Positions 17,509-25,540 of a stretch of 34,963 nt of DNA are shown here, in pieces. Each line of letters begins with the position of its first letter. The first letter of the stretch is position 1. Under the pieces are notes generated by a model. That model searched no databases. It was not told the DNA's origin and saw only the letters and a list, made by a program, of their open reading frames with translations. Location of the stretch: contig NZ_FOGW01000014.1 in assembly GCF_900111325.1 (NCBI RefSeq), forward strand, positions 38,950-73,912, read 5' to 3'. The position numbers and the translations under genes are program-made. The stretch is from Lachnobacterium bovis (lineage in GTDB: Bacteria > Bacillota > Clostridia > Lachnospirales > Lachnospiraceae).

Positions 17509-17608
17509 TGTGATAAGAAAAAATTGTGATAAGAAAATATAAAAAAATATGCAGTTGCGATAAGAAAATATAAAAAAATATGCAGTTGCGATAAGCAAAA
17601 TTTATCAC
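17509..17608. promoter_or_regulatory. Cluster of TTGYGATAAG sites upstream of cysK, with a 31-bp tandem duplication
   Basis: TTGTGATAAG occurs at 17509 and 17524 and TTGCGATAAG at 17555 and 17586. An inverted TTATCACAA (17600-17608) forms an imperfect palindrome with the last copy. Positions 17528-17558 and 17559-17589 are an exact 31-bp tandem repeat carrying one site each, at nearly three helical turns. The cluster ends about 40 bases before the cysK -10, where LysR-type activators bind. The rest of the 310-base gap between LysR and cysK is promoter and leader. Confidence 0.7.
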
Positions 17609-17648
17609 AAACAATAAATTTTAGAAACTTTTAAAGTTTATAGTTAAG

Positions 17649-17657
17649 TGCTATGAT
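17649..17657 (+). promoter_or_regulatory. Extended -10 promoter for cysK
   Basis: TGC followed by TATGAT (17652-17657). The -35 region (about 17629-17634, TTTTAA) is poor, which fits a promoter needing an activator bound to the repeats just upstream. Confidence 0.5.
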
Positions 17658-17744
17658 ATATCTAACATAACAAACGAAGAAAAACGCAATCAAATTTGTG
17701 AATGACTTCAAACATAAAACGGACATATTAAGGAGGAATAAATT

Positions 17745-18680
17745 ATGGGAAAAATCATAGAAAGTTCATTAGAATTAATCGGAGGAACACCTTTATTAAA
17801 AGCAGATAGATATGCAAGTAAAAGTGATGTAACAGAAGCTACTATTCTTACAAAATTAGAATATCTTAATCCAGCAGGATCTGTTAAAGATAGAATAGCA
17901 CTTGCAATGATAGAAGATGCAGAAGAAAAAGGGATTCTTAAACCAGGAGCAACAATTATTGAACCTACAAGTGGTAATACAGGTATTGGTCTTGCAGCAG
18001 TTGCAACAGCAAAGGGGTATAGAGCAATCCTTACATTACCAGATACAATGAGTGTAGAAAGAAGAAATTTATTAAAAGCTTATGGCGCAGAACTTGTTTT
18101 GACAGAAGGTGCTAAAGGTATGAAAGGTGCAATTGCTAGAGCCAATGAATTAAAAGAAGAAATTGAAGGCTCAGTAATATTAGGTCAATTCGTCAATCCA
18201 GCCAATCCAGAAGTACATAAGAGAACAACAGGTCCAGAAATTTGGGAGCAAACAGACGGAAAAGTTGATATTTTTGTAGCAGGTGTAGGTACAGGCGGAA
18301 CAATCACAGGTGTTGGTGAATACTTAAAAGAACAGAATCCAGATGTAAAAATTGTTGCAGTTGAGCCAGCTACTAGCCCAGTATTATCAACTGGAAAATC
18401 GGGAGCACATAAGATTCAGGGTATTGGCGCAGGATTTGTGCCAGATGTCTTAAATACACAGATATATGATGAAATAATTACAATCGAAAATGAAGATGCA
18501 TTTGAAGAAGGTAGAGCCTTTGCAACATCAGAAGGAATTTTAGTAGGTATTTCATCAGGAGCAGCACTTAAAGCAGCTCAAATTCTTGCTAAGAGAGAAG
18601 AAAACAAGGGCAAAGTTATTGTAGCTTTATTACCAGACTCAGGAGATAGATATTTATCAACAGCATTATTTAATAACTAA
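17745..18680 (+). CDS. cysK: Cysteine synthase A (O-acetylserine sulfhydrylase)
   Basis: A fold-type II PLP enzyme making cysteine from O-acetylserine and sulfide, the last step of sulfide assimilation. It has 311 residues, the usual length. The Schiff-base lysine is Lys48 in NPAGSVKDR; the substrate loop is TSGNTG (75-80); the phosphate-binding GTGGT lies in VGTGGTITGVG; LPDSGDRYLST ends the protein as in CysK. The ribosome binding site AAGGAGG sits 9 bases before the ATG. No terminator of the usual type follows directly; the hairpin at 18823-18866 is the nearest candidate. Confidence 0.97.
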   Translation: MGKIIESSLELIGGTPLLKADRYASKSDVTEATILTKLEYLNPAGSVKDRIALAMIEDAEEKGILKPGATIIEPTSGNTGIGLAAVATAKGYRAILTLPDTMSVERRNLLKAYGAELVLTEGAKGMKGAIARANELKEEIEGSVILGQFVNPANPEVHKRTTGPEIWEQTDGKVDIFVAGVGTGGTITGVGEYLKEQNPDVKIVAVEPATSPVLSTGKSGAHKIQGIGAGFVPDVLNTQIYDEIITIENEDAFEEGRAFATSEGILVGISSGAALKAAQILAKREENKGKVIVALLPDSGDRYLSTALFNN

Positions 18681-18812
18681 AGTTAGATAATAGCTTAAAC
18701 CATAAATAATAAAAGCCATAAATCGCTAATCTTATTCCTAAAAAAACGTCACATACAACAAAATGTTTCGGATAAGAAAATAAAGTTTTGTGTTATTGAC
18801 CAATAAAAGTAG

Positions 18813-18818
18813 TATAAT
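18813..18818 (+). promoter_or_regulatory. Candidate -10 for the ene-reductase gene
   Basis: A perfect TATAAT. TTGACC at 18796 is only 11 bases upstream, too close to serve as -35; a weak TTGTGT (18788) is at 19. A GATAAGAAAATA copy (18771-18782), identical to the core of the cysK repeats, lies just upstream and may be a regulator site. Confidence 0.4.
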
Positions 18819-18822
18819 AATA

Positions 18823-18866
18823 AAAAATGACAAAAAATTAACAATGTGTTGTTTTTTGTCATTTTT
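18823..18866. terminator. 15-bp hairpin in the ene-reductase leader
   Basis: AAAAATGACAAAAAA (18823-18837) pairs with TTTTTTGTCATTTTT (18852-18866). A run of A on the left arm and T on the right would let it stop transcription in both directions. It begins right after the candidate -10 and so would be the 5' end of that mRNA: either the cysK terminator or an attenuator. Confidence 0.55.
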
Positions 18867-18893
18867 AGTAATGAAGGAATAAGAGGAGATAAT

Positions 18894-20885
18894 ATGAAAT
18901 ATCAGAAATTATTTGATCCAATTAAAATTGGTAATCTAGAAATTAAAAACAGATATGCAATGGCTCCAATGGGACCTTTAGGTCTTGGAGATTGCGAAGG
19001 TGGATGGAACGACAGGGGAATCGACTACTATACAAGACGTGCTAAAGGTGGAATCGGTTTGATTATAACTGGTGTAACTTTTTCCGACACAGAAGTAGAA
19101 AAACCATCCTTTCCCAATACACCAAATAGTACATACAACCCAGTACAATTTGTAAGAACAAGTAGAGAAATGACAGAACGTGTACATGCATATGGTGCTA
19201 AGATTTTCTTGCAAATGAGTGGTGGATTTGGTCGTGTAACAATTCCAACTAACTTAGGAGAATTTCCTCCTGTATCAGCATCAGCTGTACCACATAGATG
19301 GCTTGATAAAACATGTCGTCCACTTACAGTTGAAGAAATTCATGGAATCGTAAAAAGTTTTGGTAAAGGAGCTTATAACGCCAAAAGAGCAGGATTTGAT
19401 GGTATAGAAATTCATGCTGTACATGAGGGTTATTTAATTGATCAATTTGCTATTTCATTTTTCAATCAAAGAACAGATGAATATGGTGGAAGCTTAGAGA
19501 ATCGTTTGCGTTTTGCAAAAGAAATAAGAGAAGAAATTGCAAGAACATGTGGACCTGATTTTCCAGTTGCTTTACGTTTTTCATTAAAGAGTATGATTAA
19601 AGACTTTAGAGAAGGCGCACTTCCAGGCGAAGAGTTCGAAGAAAAAGGTAGAGATATCGAAGAAGGAATTGAGGCTGCTAAACTTCTTGAAAAATTCGGA
19701 TATGATGCGTTAGATGTAGATGCTGGAACATATGATGCATGGTGGTGGAACCATCCACCAATGTATATGGAAAAGGCTCCATATAAAGAATTCGCCAGAA
19801 TTACAAAAGAGAATGTAAATATTCCAGTAATCATGGCAGGTCGTGTGGATAATCCTGATACAGCAACAGAGTGCCTTGAAAATGATGTCTGTGATATGAT
19901 CAGCTTAGGACGTCCAACACTTGCAGATCCGGACATTGTAAATAAAATTAGACTAAATCAGTTGAGTAAAATCCGTCCATGTATCAGCTGCCAAGAAGGA
20001 TGTATGGGACGTATTCAGACATACTCATTAATTAACTGCGCTGTTAATCCACAAACTGGCAGGGAAAGATTAACAGAATATACACCTATCACAAAGAAGA
20101 AAAAAGTTCTTGTTGTTGGTGGTGGAGTAGCAGGTTGCGAAGCAGCTAGAGTGTTAGCTGAAAGAGGCCACGAGCCAGTTGTTTATGAAGCTAGTTCACA
20201 GTTAGGTGGCAACTTGATTCCAGGTGGAGCACCTAAGTTTAAAGAAGATGATTTGGCTCTTGCAAAATGGTATGAAGATGAACTTAATAGGTTGAACGTA
20301 GAAGTTCATTTGAATACAAAAGCTTCTAAAGAAACTATTTTAGATAATAAATATGATGCAGTTATTATGGCAACAGGTTCAAGACCTAAAATGTTTAAAC
20401 TAGGTGATGATGATAAAGTTTATTCAGCTGAACAAGTTCTTTTAGGACAAAAAGATGTGGGAGAAGAAACAGTTGTTGTCGGTGGTGGCTTAGTTGGCTG
20501 CGAACTTGCATTAGATTTAGCTCAAAAAGGCAAAAAAGTAACAATTGTAGAAGCATTAGATAAAATTATGGCTGTAAATGGACCATTATGTAGTGCAAAT
20601 AAAGAAATGCTAGAGCGATTAATCGAGTATAATGGAATCGAAGTATGCTGCAATGCTAAGGTTACAGAATACAAAGATGGTAAACTAAAAGCAGAGTTAA
20701 AAGATGACCAAAAAGAGATACCAGCAGACAGTGTTGTTCTTTGTGTAGGTTATTCAAGTGAAAATACTCTCTATAATGAAGTGAAAAATGAAGTTGAAGA
20801 AATCTACTTATTAGGTGATGCAAGACAGGTTTCAAATATTATGTACGCAATCTGGGATGCTTTTGAAGTAGCAAACCATATATAA
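18894..20885 (+). CDS. NADH:flavin ene-reductase (FadH / BaiCD / OYE family)
   Basis: A 663-residue three-cofactor enzyme that reduces activated C=C bonds, like 2,4-dienoyl-CoA reductase (FadH) and the bile acid enzymes BaiCD/BaiH. The N-terminal TIM barrel (1-360) binds FMN: LFDPIKIGNLEIKNRYAMAPM, the HAVHEGYLIDQF active-site strand. The 4Fe-4S motif C363-x2-C366-x3-C370-x11-C382 matches FadH spacing exactly. Then the FAD site VLVVGGGVAGCEAA and the NAD site TVVVGGGLVGCELAL. The start at 18894 follows AGAGGAGA; the frame extends upstream without a site. A terminator follows, then a LysR gene, a pairing common for gut ene-reductases. The substrate (enoate, phenylacrylate, flavonoid or bile acid) is unknown. 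Confidence 0.93.
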   Translation: MKYQKLFDPIKIGNLEIKNRYAMAPMGPLGLGDCEGGWNDRGIDYYTRRAKGGIGLIITGVTFSDTEVEKPSFPNTPNSTYNPVQFVRTSREMTERVHAYGAKIFLQMSGGFGRVTIPTNLGEFPPVSASAVPHRWLDKTCRPLTVEEIHGIVKSFGKGAYNAKRAGFDGIEIHAVHEGYLIDQFAISFFNQRTDEYGGSLENRLRFAKEIREEIARTCGPDFPVALRFSLKSMIKDFREGALPGEEFEEKGRDIEEGIEAAKLLEKFGYDALDVDAGTYDAWWWNHPPMYMEKAPYKEFARITKENVNIPVIMAGRVDNPDTATECLENDVCDMISLGRPTLADPDIVNKIRLNQLSKIRPCISCQEGCMGRIQTYSLINCAVNPQTGRERLTEYTPITKKKKVLVVGGGVAGCEAARVLAERGHEPVVYEASSQLGGNLIPGGAPKFKEDDLALAKWYEDELNRLNVEVHLNTKASKETILDNKYDAVIMATGSRPKMFKLGDDDKVYSAEQVLLGQKDVGEETVVVGGGLVGCELALDLAQKGKKVTIVEALDKIMAVNGPLCSANKEMLERLIEYNGIEVCCNAKVTEYKDGKLKAELKDDQKEIPADSVVLCVGYSSENTLYNEVKNEVEEIYLLGDARQVSNIMYAIWDAFEVANHI

Positions 20886-20893
20886 AAGAAATT

Positions 20894-20936
20894 GTTCCCA
20901 TTAGCTAGAATATTTTCTGACTAATGGGAATTTATT
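20894..20936 (+). terminator. Rho-independent terminator
   Basis: TTCCCATTAG (20895-20904) pairs perfectly with CTAATGGGAA (20921-20930), followed by TTTATTTGATTTT. It ends the ene-reductase transcript. Confidence 0.85.
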
Positions 20937-20950
20937 TGATTTTACTGCGC

Positions 20951-20979
20951 TTTACTAGAATTTCTGAATATGTTATTAT
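20951..20979 (+). promoter_or_regulatory. Promoter for the second LysR gene
   Basis: TTTACT (20951-20956), 17 bases, then TATTAT (20974-20979) with the TG of an extended -10 at 20971. The predicted start is about 35 bases before the ATG. Confidence 0.5.
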
Positions 20980-21020
20980 GTATGTTACAACTAAAAACTA
21001 AGAGTATAGTGAGGTAGAAA

Positions 21021-21872
21021 ATGAATACAAAAAATTTTAAATGTTTTCAAGTAGTGTATGAAGAAAAAAATTTATCACTAGCAGCTAAAAAATTATTTTT
21101 GACACCTCAAGGCTTAGGAAAAATAATTAGAAATTTAGAAGAAGAGTTTGGCGCTACTTTTTTTATTCGTACAAAAGAAGGATTTGTCGCAACAGAAAGT
21201 GGACATCTTTTTTATAAAAAAATAAAAGACATAAATAAAGAACTAAATGAGCTTATGATAGAAGTCGAGCATTTAGAAAAAAAAGAAAAGAGATTTAAAG
21301 TTGGATTTGCAGCAGGAACGATAAAGAGTATTAATATAGATAGACTAGAAAAGTTCATGCTTCACAACAATGAAATCGAACGTAGTTGGATAGAATGCGA
21401 AAATGACTTAGTTAAAGCTAAGATATTAAATGGTGATATTAGTTTTGGATTTACTATAGGTAAGCCAAAAGAAAAAAACTTAAAATCATTTTTAATAGAT
21501 TCTAAAGAAGTTATGCTTTATGTATATAAAGGTCACAGACTTTGGGATAGAGAAAGCGTAGATTTAAATGAAATTAAAAATGAAAGTATTATCACTATGA
21601 ACGAAAAACACCACATATATCATGATCTTATAGATGCATGTAATGTGTATGATTTTAGCCCTAACATAGTAGCATTAACTACAGAAGGGGAGTCAATTTA
21701 TAGATTAATCAAAAATAGAATTGGAATTGGCATTTCGCCTAACTTTTATCCAGACTCAGAAGAAATTCGTGGAATTCACATAAATGGTGATTATACATGG
21801 GATATTTATGGCGTCTATAGAGAAGATACAGCTGACAAAGAGATTGCAGAAAAACTAGTCGAGTGTTTCTAG
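21021..21872 (+). CDS. LysR-family transcriptional regulator next to the ene-reductase
   Basis: A 283-residue LysR protein. The helix-turn-helix occupies residues 1-60 (FKCFQVVYEEKNLSLAAKKL, then TPQGLGKIIRNLEEEFG), and a degenerate effector domain follows. The usual LysR SQPA recognition stretch is replaced by TPQG, as in a subgroup of Clostridia regulators that accompany FadH-like flavoenzymes. It has its own promoter after the ene-reductase terminator. The likely job is control of the ene-reductase by its substrate; this is inference from position. GTGAGGT is the ribosome binding site. Confidence 0.87.
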   Translation: MNTKNFKCFQVVYEEKNLSLAAKKLFLTPQGLGKIIRNLEEEFGATFFIRTKEGFVATESGHLFYKKIKDINKELNELMIEVEHLEKKEKRFKVGFAAGTIKSINIDRLEKFMLHNNEIERSWIECENDLVKAKILNGDISFGFTIGKPKEKNLKSFLIDSKEVMLYVYKGHRLWDRESVDLNEIKNESIITMNEKHHIYHDLIDACNVYDFSPNIVALTTEGESIYRLIKNRIGIGISPNFYPDSEEIRGIHINGDYTWDIYGVYREDTADKEIAEKLVECF

Positions 21873-21914
21873 AGTAAACTATCTTAATTTATCGTGTAGA
21901 AAGTGCGTATTTAC

Positions 21915-21942
21915 TTGACTAAATCGTCATTTATTATATAAT
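21915..21942 (+). promoter_or_regulatory. Sigma-A promoter for fructokinase
   Basis: TTGACT (21915-21920), 16 bases, then TATAAT (21937-21942). A second TATAAT at 21985-21990 sits inside a palindrome nearer the gene and could be an alternative promoter. Confidence 0.6.
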
Positions 21943-21981
21943 ATAATTGAATAATTTTACCGCTTATGATATGAAAATAAA

Positions 21982-21996
21982 GTGTATAATATACAC
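21982..21996. promoter_or_regulatory. Palindromic operator candidate upstream of fructokinase
   Basis: GTGTATA-A-TATACAC is a perfect inverted repeat around one central base. It overlaps the proximal TATAAT and would block transcription if a repressor bound. It is 25 bases before the ATG. Confidence 0.45.
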
Positions 21997-22020
21997 GATA
22001 AAGGATGATAGGAGAAGAAA

Positions 22021-22986
22021 ATGAAAAAATTTGATGTTATTGCCTTAGGCGAATTATTAATTGATTTTACAAGCTCAGGAGTTAGCTCACAGAACAATCC
22101 AATGTTCGAAGCTAATCCAGGTGGAGCACCATGTAATGTATTATCAATGTTATCTAAATTAGGAAAGAAAACATCATTCATCGGAAAAGTTGGAAATGAT
22201 GCGTTCGGAGCACAGTTAGAGAAAGCTATTGTTGAGTGTGGAATCGATTCTACATATTTAATGAAAGATGATACAGTTCATACAACATTAGCATTTGTAC
22301 AGACTTTAGAGGGTGGAGATAGAGATTTCTCATTCTATAGAAATCCAGGTGCTGATATGATGTTAGCAGAGTCAGAAGTTCCATGTGATGCAATTGCTGA
22401 TTCTAAAATTTTCCATTTTGGAACATTATCAATGACACATGAAGGTGTAAGAGAAGCTACTAAAAAAGCAATTAAAGCAGCAGAAGATGCTGGAAATATT
22501 ATCTCATTTGATCCAAACCTTCGCCCACCACTTTGGAATACATTAGACGAAGCAAAAGAACAGGTATTGTATGGACTTGCACATTGTGATATTCTTAAAA
22601 TTTCAGATAATGAAATTCAGTGGTTAACAGGTGAGGACGACTTTACTAAAGGTGTTGAATGGATTAAAGAAAGATTTAATGGTATTTCACTTATCCTTGT
22701 TTCAATGGGTGGAGATGGTAGTAGAGCATACTATAAAGATACTATGGTTGAAGTTGCTCCATTCTTACAGGAAACAACAATTGAAACAACAGGCGCTGGA
22801 GATACATTTGGAGCTTGCGTATTAAATTACGTATGTGAAAATGGATTAGATAATTTGTCAGAAGAAAACTTAAAAGAAATGCTTACTTTTGCTAATGCCG
22901 CTGCGTCAATAGTTACAACTAGAAAAGGCGCTTTAAGAGTAATGCCTACAAAAGAAGAAGTAGAAGCACTTATCGCCACAAGATAA
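22021..22986 (+). CDS. scrK: Fructokinase (PfkB family sugar kinase)
   Basis: A 321-residue ribokinase/PfkB family kinase, cytoplasmic, phosphorylating fructose to fructose-6-phosphate. Seen: the N-terminal ALGELLIDF, the sugar-binding NPGGAPCNVL (PfkB signature 1), GKVGNDAFG, FDPNLRPPLW and the anion hole with the catalytic base in TTGAGDTFGACV (Asp261). The NPGGAP/FDPNLRPPLW pattern is that of bacterial fructokinases, rather than ribokinases or 2-keto-3-deoxygluconate kinases. The ribosome binding site is AGGAGA. No sugar transporter is nearby, so it probably serves sucrose or fructose metabolism encoded elsewhere. Confidence 0.92.
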   Translation: MKKFDVIALGELLIDFTSSGVSSQNNPMFEANPGGAPCNVLSMLSKLGKKTSFIGKVGNDAFGAQLEKAIVECGIDSTYLMKDDTVHTTLAFVQTLEGGDRDFSFYRNPGADMMLAESEVPCDAIADSKIFHFGTLSMTHEGVREATKKAIKAAEDAGNIISFDPNLRPPLWNTLDEAKEQVLYGLAHCDILKISDNEIQWLTGEDDFTKGVEWIKERFNGISLILVSMGGDGSRAYYKDTMVEVAPFLQETTIETTGAGDTFGACVLNYVCENGLDNLSEENLKEMLTFANAAASIVTTRKGALRVMPTKEEVEALIATR

Positions 22987-23054
22987 TTTTTAGTGAATTA
23001 TTAGTACGTCAATCTTTTTATAAATAATAAATCTTTTATTAAAAATTAATTTAT

Positions 23055-23091
23055 GTAACTAAGTTACAGAATAAACTCTCTATATTATGAT
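23055..23091 (+). promoter_or_regulatory. Promoter of trxA with overlapping inverted repeat
   Basis: GTTACA (23063-23068), 17 bases, TATGAT (23086-23091). The -35 is overlapped by GTAAC-TAA-GTTAC (23055-23067). Regulators of the Crp/Fnr class bind such short inverted repeats, and a Crp/Fnr gene follows trxA, so autoregulation is possible. Confidence 0.5.
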
Positions 23092-23142
23092 AATATTTCA
23101 ATTGACAGAGAAATAAAAGCATAAGAAAGAGAGGAAGAAAAA

Positions 23143-23454
23143 ATGGCAGAGGTAGTATTAACAAAGGATAATTTTGATAAAGAGGTATTACAAAGCAGTG
23201 TTCCTGTATTAGTAGATTTTTGGGCAAGTTGGTGTGGACCATGTAAGATGATTTCTCCAATCATTTCAGAAATCGCAAACGAATATGAGGGCAAAGTAAA
23301 GGTTGGAAAGATAAATGTTGACGAAGAGCCAGATTTGGCGTCTAAGTTCAATATTGTAAGTATACCTACATTGATAGTATTTAAAAACGGGGAAATTACA
23401 GGTACTAATGTAGGGGTAATTCCTAAAGAGGCTATTGTAAAACTCTTTGAATAA
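23143..23454 (+). CDS. trxA: Thioredoxin
   Basis: A 103-residue single-domain thioredoxin, the cytoplasmic dithiol reductant for ribonucleotide reductase and peroxidases. The active site WCGPC is at residues 30-34, preceded by LVDFWAS, with the cis-proline in SIPTL and a C-terminal helix. It has the usual length. GAGAGGAAG is the ribosome binding site. It is 69 bases upstream of a Crp/Fnr regulator with no clear terminator between, so they may be co-transcribed. Confidence 0.95.
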   Translation: MAEVVLTKDNFDKEVLQSSVPVLVDFWASWCGPCKMISPIISEIANEYEGKVKVGKINVDEEPDLASKFNIVSIPTLIVFKNGEITGTNVGVIPKEAIVKLFE

Positions 23455-23490
23455 CATTTAAATTGGTTAAGGCAACGTACATCGGCTAAG

Positions 23491-23507
23491 ATCATTTTAT
23501 AAATGAT
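23491..23507. promoter_or_regulatory. Small hairpin next to the Crp/Fnr start
   Basis: ATCATTT-TAT-AAATGAT (23491-23507) folds over a weak upstream ATG at 23503 and stops just before the AGGAAGG ribosome binding site. It supports the start at 23524. Confidence 0.4.
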
Positions 23508-23523
23508 GAGGAAGGATAAGAAG

Positions 23524-24201
23524 ATGGATACTGTAAAGAATTTAATTCAAAAATTTAGATTTTTTGGAAAATTAAGTAATGACGAACAAGCTGCAATTAT
23601 TAAAAGTTCTGTCATTAAAAAATACAGTAAAAATCAAATTCTACATGACCAAAATAGTGAATGTTTAGGACTAGTAATGGTATTGTCTGGAACAGTTAGA
23701 GTAACTATGATTTCCGAGAATGGACGTGAAGTGAATCTATACAAACTCGGAGTTGGTGATGTAGATGTCCTTGCTGCATCATGTGTAATCCATGAAGTTA
23801 CATTTGAAACGTCTATAGTAGCTCAACAAGATTGTGAGATTTTAGTGATTCCGGCATCAATTATTTCAAATATTGAGAGGGAAAACATATATTTACATAG
23901 TTATATCTTAGAAATAGTCGCAGATAAGTTTTCAGAAGTCATGTGGACTATGCAACAGATATTTTTTAAAAGGATAGATCAGAGAATAGCCATTTTCCTT
24001 CTGGATGAATATGTTAAAAATCATAAAAATCTTACAATTAAGGTTACACAAGAAGAACTAGCGAAGGATGTTAATTCAGCTAGGGAAGTAATAGCAAGAA
24101 TGCTAAAGAGAATGTCGGAAGATGGTTATATAGAACTATCAAGAGGAAAGATAACCATTAAAGATATTGATGGTATCAAAAAATTAGCAATAACTGATTA
24201 A
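23524..24201 (+). CDS. Crp/Fnr family transcriptional regulator
   Basis: A 225-residue regulator. Residues 5-125 form a cyclic-nucleotide-binding-type beta-barrel (LSGTVRVTMISENGREVNLYKLGVGDVD), then a long dimer helix, then a winged helix-turn-helix in which TQEELAKDVNSAREVIARMLKRM is the recognition part. I see no N-terminal 4Fe-4S cysteine set; the scattered Cys do not form the Fnr pattern, so the signal may be heme/NO or a metabolite. An ATG at 23503 is possible but lacks a site; 23524 follows AGGAAGG. Clostridia members next to thioredoxin often sense redox or nitrosative stress; that is inference here. Confidence 0.9.
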   Translation: MDTVKNLIQKFRFFGKLSNDEQAAIIKSSVIKKYSKNQILHDQNSECLGLVMVLSGTVRVTMISENGREVNLYKLGVGDVDVLAASCVIHEVTFETSIVAQQDCEILVIPASIISNIERENIYLHSYILEIVADKFSEVMWTMQQIFFKRIDQRIAIFLLDEYVKNHKNLTIKVTQEELAKDVNSAREVIARMLKRMSEDGYIELSRGKITIKDIDGIKKLAITD

Positions 24202-24278
24202 AAATTATTCATATTGCTTATATTGTACATCTTAATTTAATAAAATAATTACGATAAAAAGATTGTAATGTAAAAAAT

Positions 24279-24312
24279 AAGAGCTCCTAGCGTATAGCTG
24301 GAGCTCTTTAAA
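24279..24312. terminator. Bidirectional terminator
   Basis: AAGAGCTCC (24279-24287) pairs with GGAGCTCTT (24300-24308), with AGC/GCT pairs inside and one bulge. T tracts follow on both strands. It sits between the convergent Crp/Fnr and asparaginase genes and can serve both. Confidence 0.85.
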
Positions 24313-24315
24313 ATT

Positions 24316-25440
24316 TTAATATTCTGAGTATAAACTCTCTAATTTAGAGTTGTCAGCATTGATAGTTAAAGCTAAACGCAACAATATAGCTGCTTTTTGT
24401 GGAGAAAGATTATTTGCAGCAACTGTATTTTTGCAAAGCAAATTATCTTTTGTGATAACACCATCATCAATTCTTGAAGAAATAACAACAGGTATCTTTA
24501 ATCCTTTAATAACTTTAACCCATTTCTCACTGAATTCACCTGCGCCTGCACCAGCAATTACAATACCTTTAGAACGTTTTGCGGCATATTTTAAAATTGC
24601 AGGATCTGCATCAACAGAGAAATATACAATAGAAACTTTTGGAAGGTTACTTAATTTCTCAATATCAAATTCAGATTTTGTAGTATGTTTTTTTGATGTT
24701 CCTTCATATAAGAAGACAGCACCGTCACGTACGATACCAATGGCTCCCATTTCACCTGCAGAAATAGCAGTTACATCATAAGTACTTGTCTTTGTAACAG
24801 AACGTGCTGAAAAAATTCTATCAGAAAAAACAGTAAGGACGCCTTGTCCAACGGCTTTATCAGAAGCTGCAACACAAACTGATTCATATAGATTCATAGG
24901 ACCGTCAGCTGAAATAGAAGTTGATGGACGCATTGAACCTGTAAGAACAACAGGTTTATCTGTTTTAACAACTAAATTTAAGAAGTAAGCAGTTTCTTCC
25001 ATTGTATCTGTTCCGTGTGTAACAACGAAACCTTTAACATCGGATTTAGAAGCAAGTTCATTTATTTTCTTTGCAACAGTAAGCCATGTTTCAGCAGTGA
25101 TATCATCAGAGTTTACATTGCATACTTGAATGGCTTCGATATCGGCAACATCTTTCAACTGTGGAACTGCAGATAATAAGTCCTTAGCTGAAAGAGAACC
25201 AGGTTTATAACCAGCAGTCTTACCTTTTTCTCCAACACCAGCAATTGTTCCGCCAGTTGCTAATACAACAACTTTGCCAGAAGCTTTTTTGTTGCTAGTT
25301 CTTGCAATAGAGGTTGTAACAGTATTTTCTTTGACGGCAGCTTTTGAATTAGTTTTTGCGCTCACGTTAACATTAACAGATGAGCCGAATAGGGATGCCA
25401 CTAGAGAAGCGCAAAGAAGCATCCTAATAAATTTTTTCAT
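24316..25440 (-). CDS. ansB: Secreted L-asparaginase (type II-like)
   Basis: Hydrolyses asparagine to aspartate and ammonia outside the membrane. The 374 residues start with a signal peptide (KKFIRMLLCASLVASLFG, likely cleaved near the VSA of residues 26-28) and a Ser/Thr/Lys-rich linker. The catalytic threonine is in ATGGTIAG (Thr65) and the second triad in VTHGTDTMEET (Thr144, Asp145); Lys and Ser of the GSMRP and ADGPMNL blocks are also present. No lipobox Cys is seen, so it is probably secreted or wall-retained. AAGGAG lies upstream on the minus strand. It stands alone between terminators and provides a nitrogen source in the gut. Confidence 0.93.
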   Translation of the reverse strand: MKKFIRMLLCASLVASLFGSSVNVNVSAKTNSKAAVKENTVTTSIARTSNKKASGKVVVLATGGTIAGVGEKGKTAGYKPGSLSAKDLLSAVPQLKDVADIEAIQVCNVNSDDITAETWLTVAKKINELASKSDVKGFVVTHGTDTMEETAYFLNLVVKTDKPVVLTGSMRPSTSISADGPMNLYESVCVAASDKAVGQGVLTVFSDRIFSARSVTKTSTYDVTAISAGEMGAIGIVRDGAVFLYEGTSKKHTTKSEFDIEKLSNLPKVSIVYFSVDADPAILKYAAKRSKGIVIAGAGAGEFSEKWVKVIKGLKIPVVISSRIDDGVITKDNLLCKNTVAANNLSPQKAAILLRLALTINADNSKLESLYSEY

Positions 25441-25509
25441 AGGTAGTCTCCTTCCTAATATAAAAACGTGTAAGTAAAGATCGCGAATCTTTAAAAAAAA
25501 TAATACATA

Positions 25510-25540
25510 AACATAGCTAACACAATATCGATAATGTCAA
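25510..25540 (-). promoter_or_regulatory. Candidate promoter for asparaginase
   Basis: On the minus strand a perfect TTGACA (25540-25535) is followed 19 bases later by TATGTT. The spacing is long. The rest of the 465-base gap 25441-25905 is AT-rich, with no gene or clear structure that I can see except the ribosome binding site of bL25. Confidence 0.4.

Noticed and set aside
17528..17589. Tandem 31-bp repeats resembling a CRISPR repeat in length
   Set aside because: The copies are directly adjacent with no spacers and there are no cas genes; they carry regulator-like sites instead.
19466..19936. 156-codon frame on the minus strand
   Set aside because: It lies wholly antisense to the ene-reductase gene, has no family motif and no ribosome binding site.
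23085..23495. 136-codon minus-strand frame
   Set aside because: Antisense to thioredoxin, which has its active site, promoter and ribosome binding site.
24350..24781. 143-codon plus-strand frame
   Set aside because: Antisense to the well-supported asparaginase gene; composition is a mirror of that gene.
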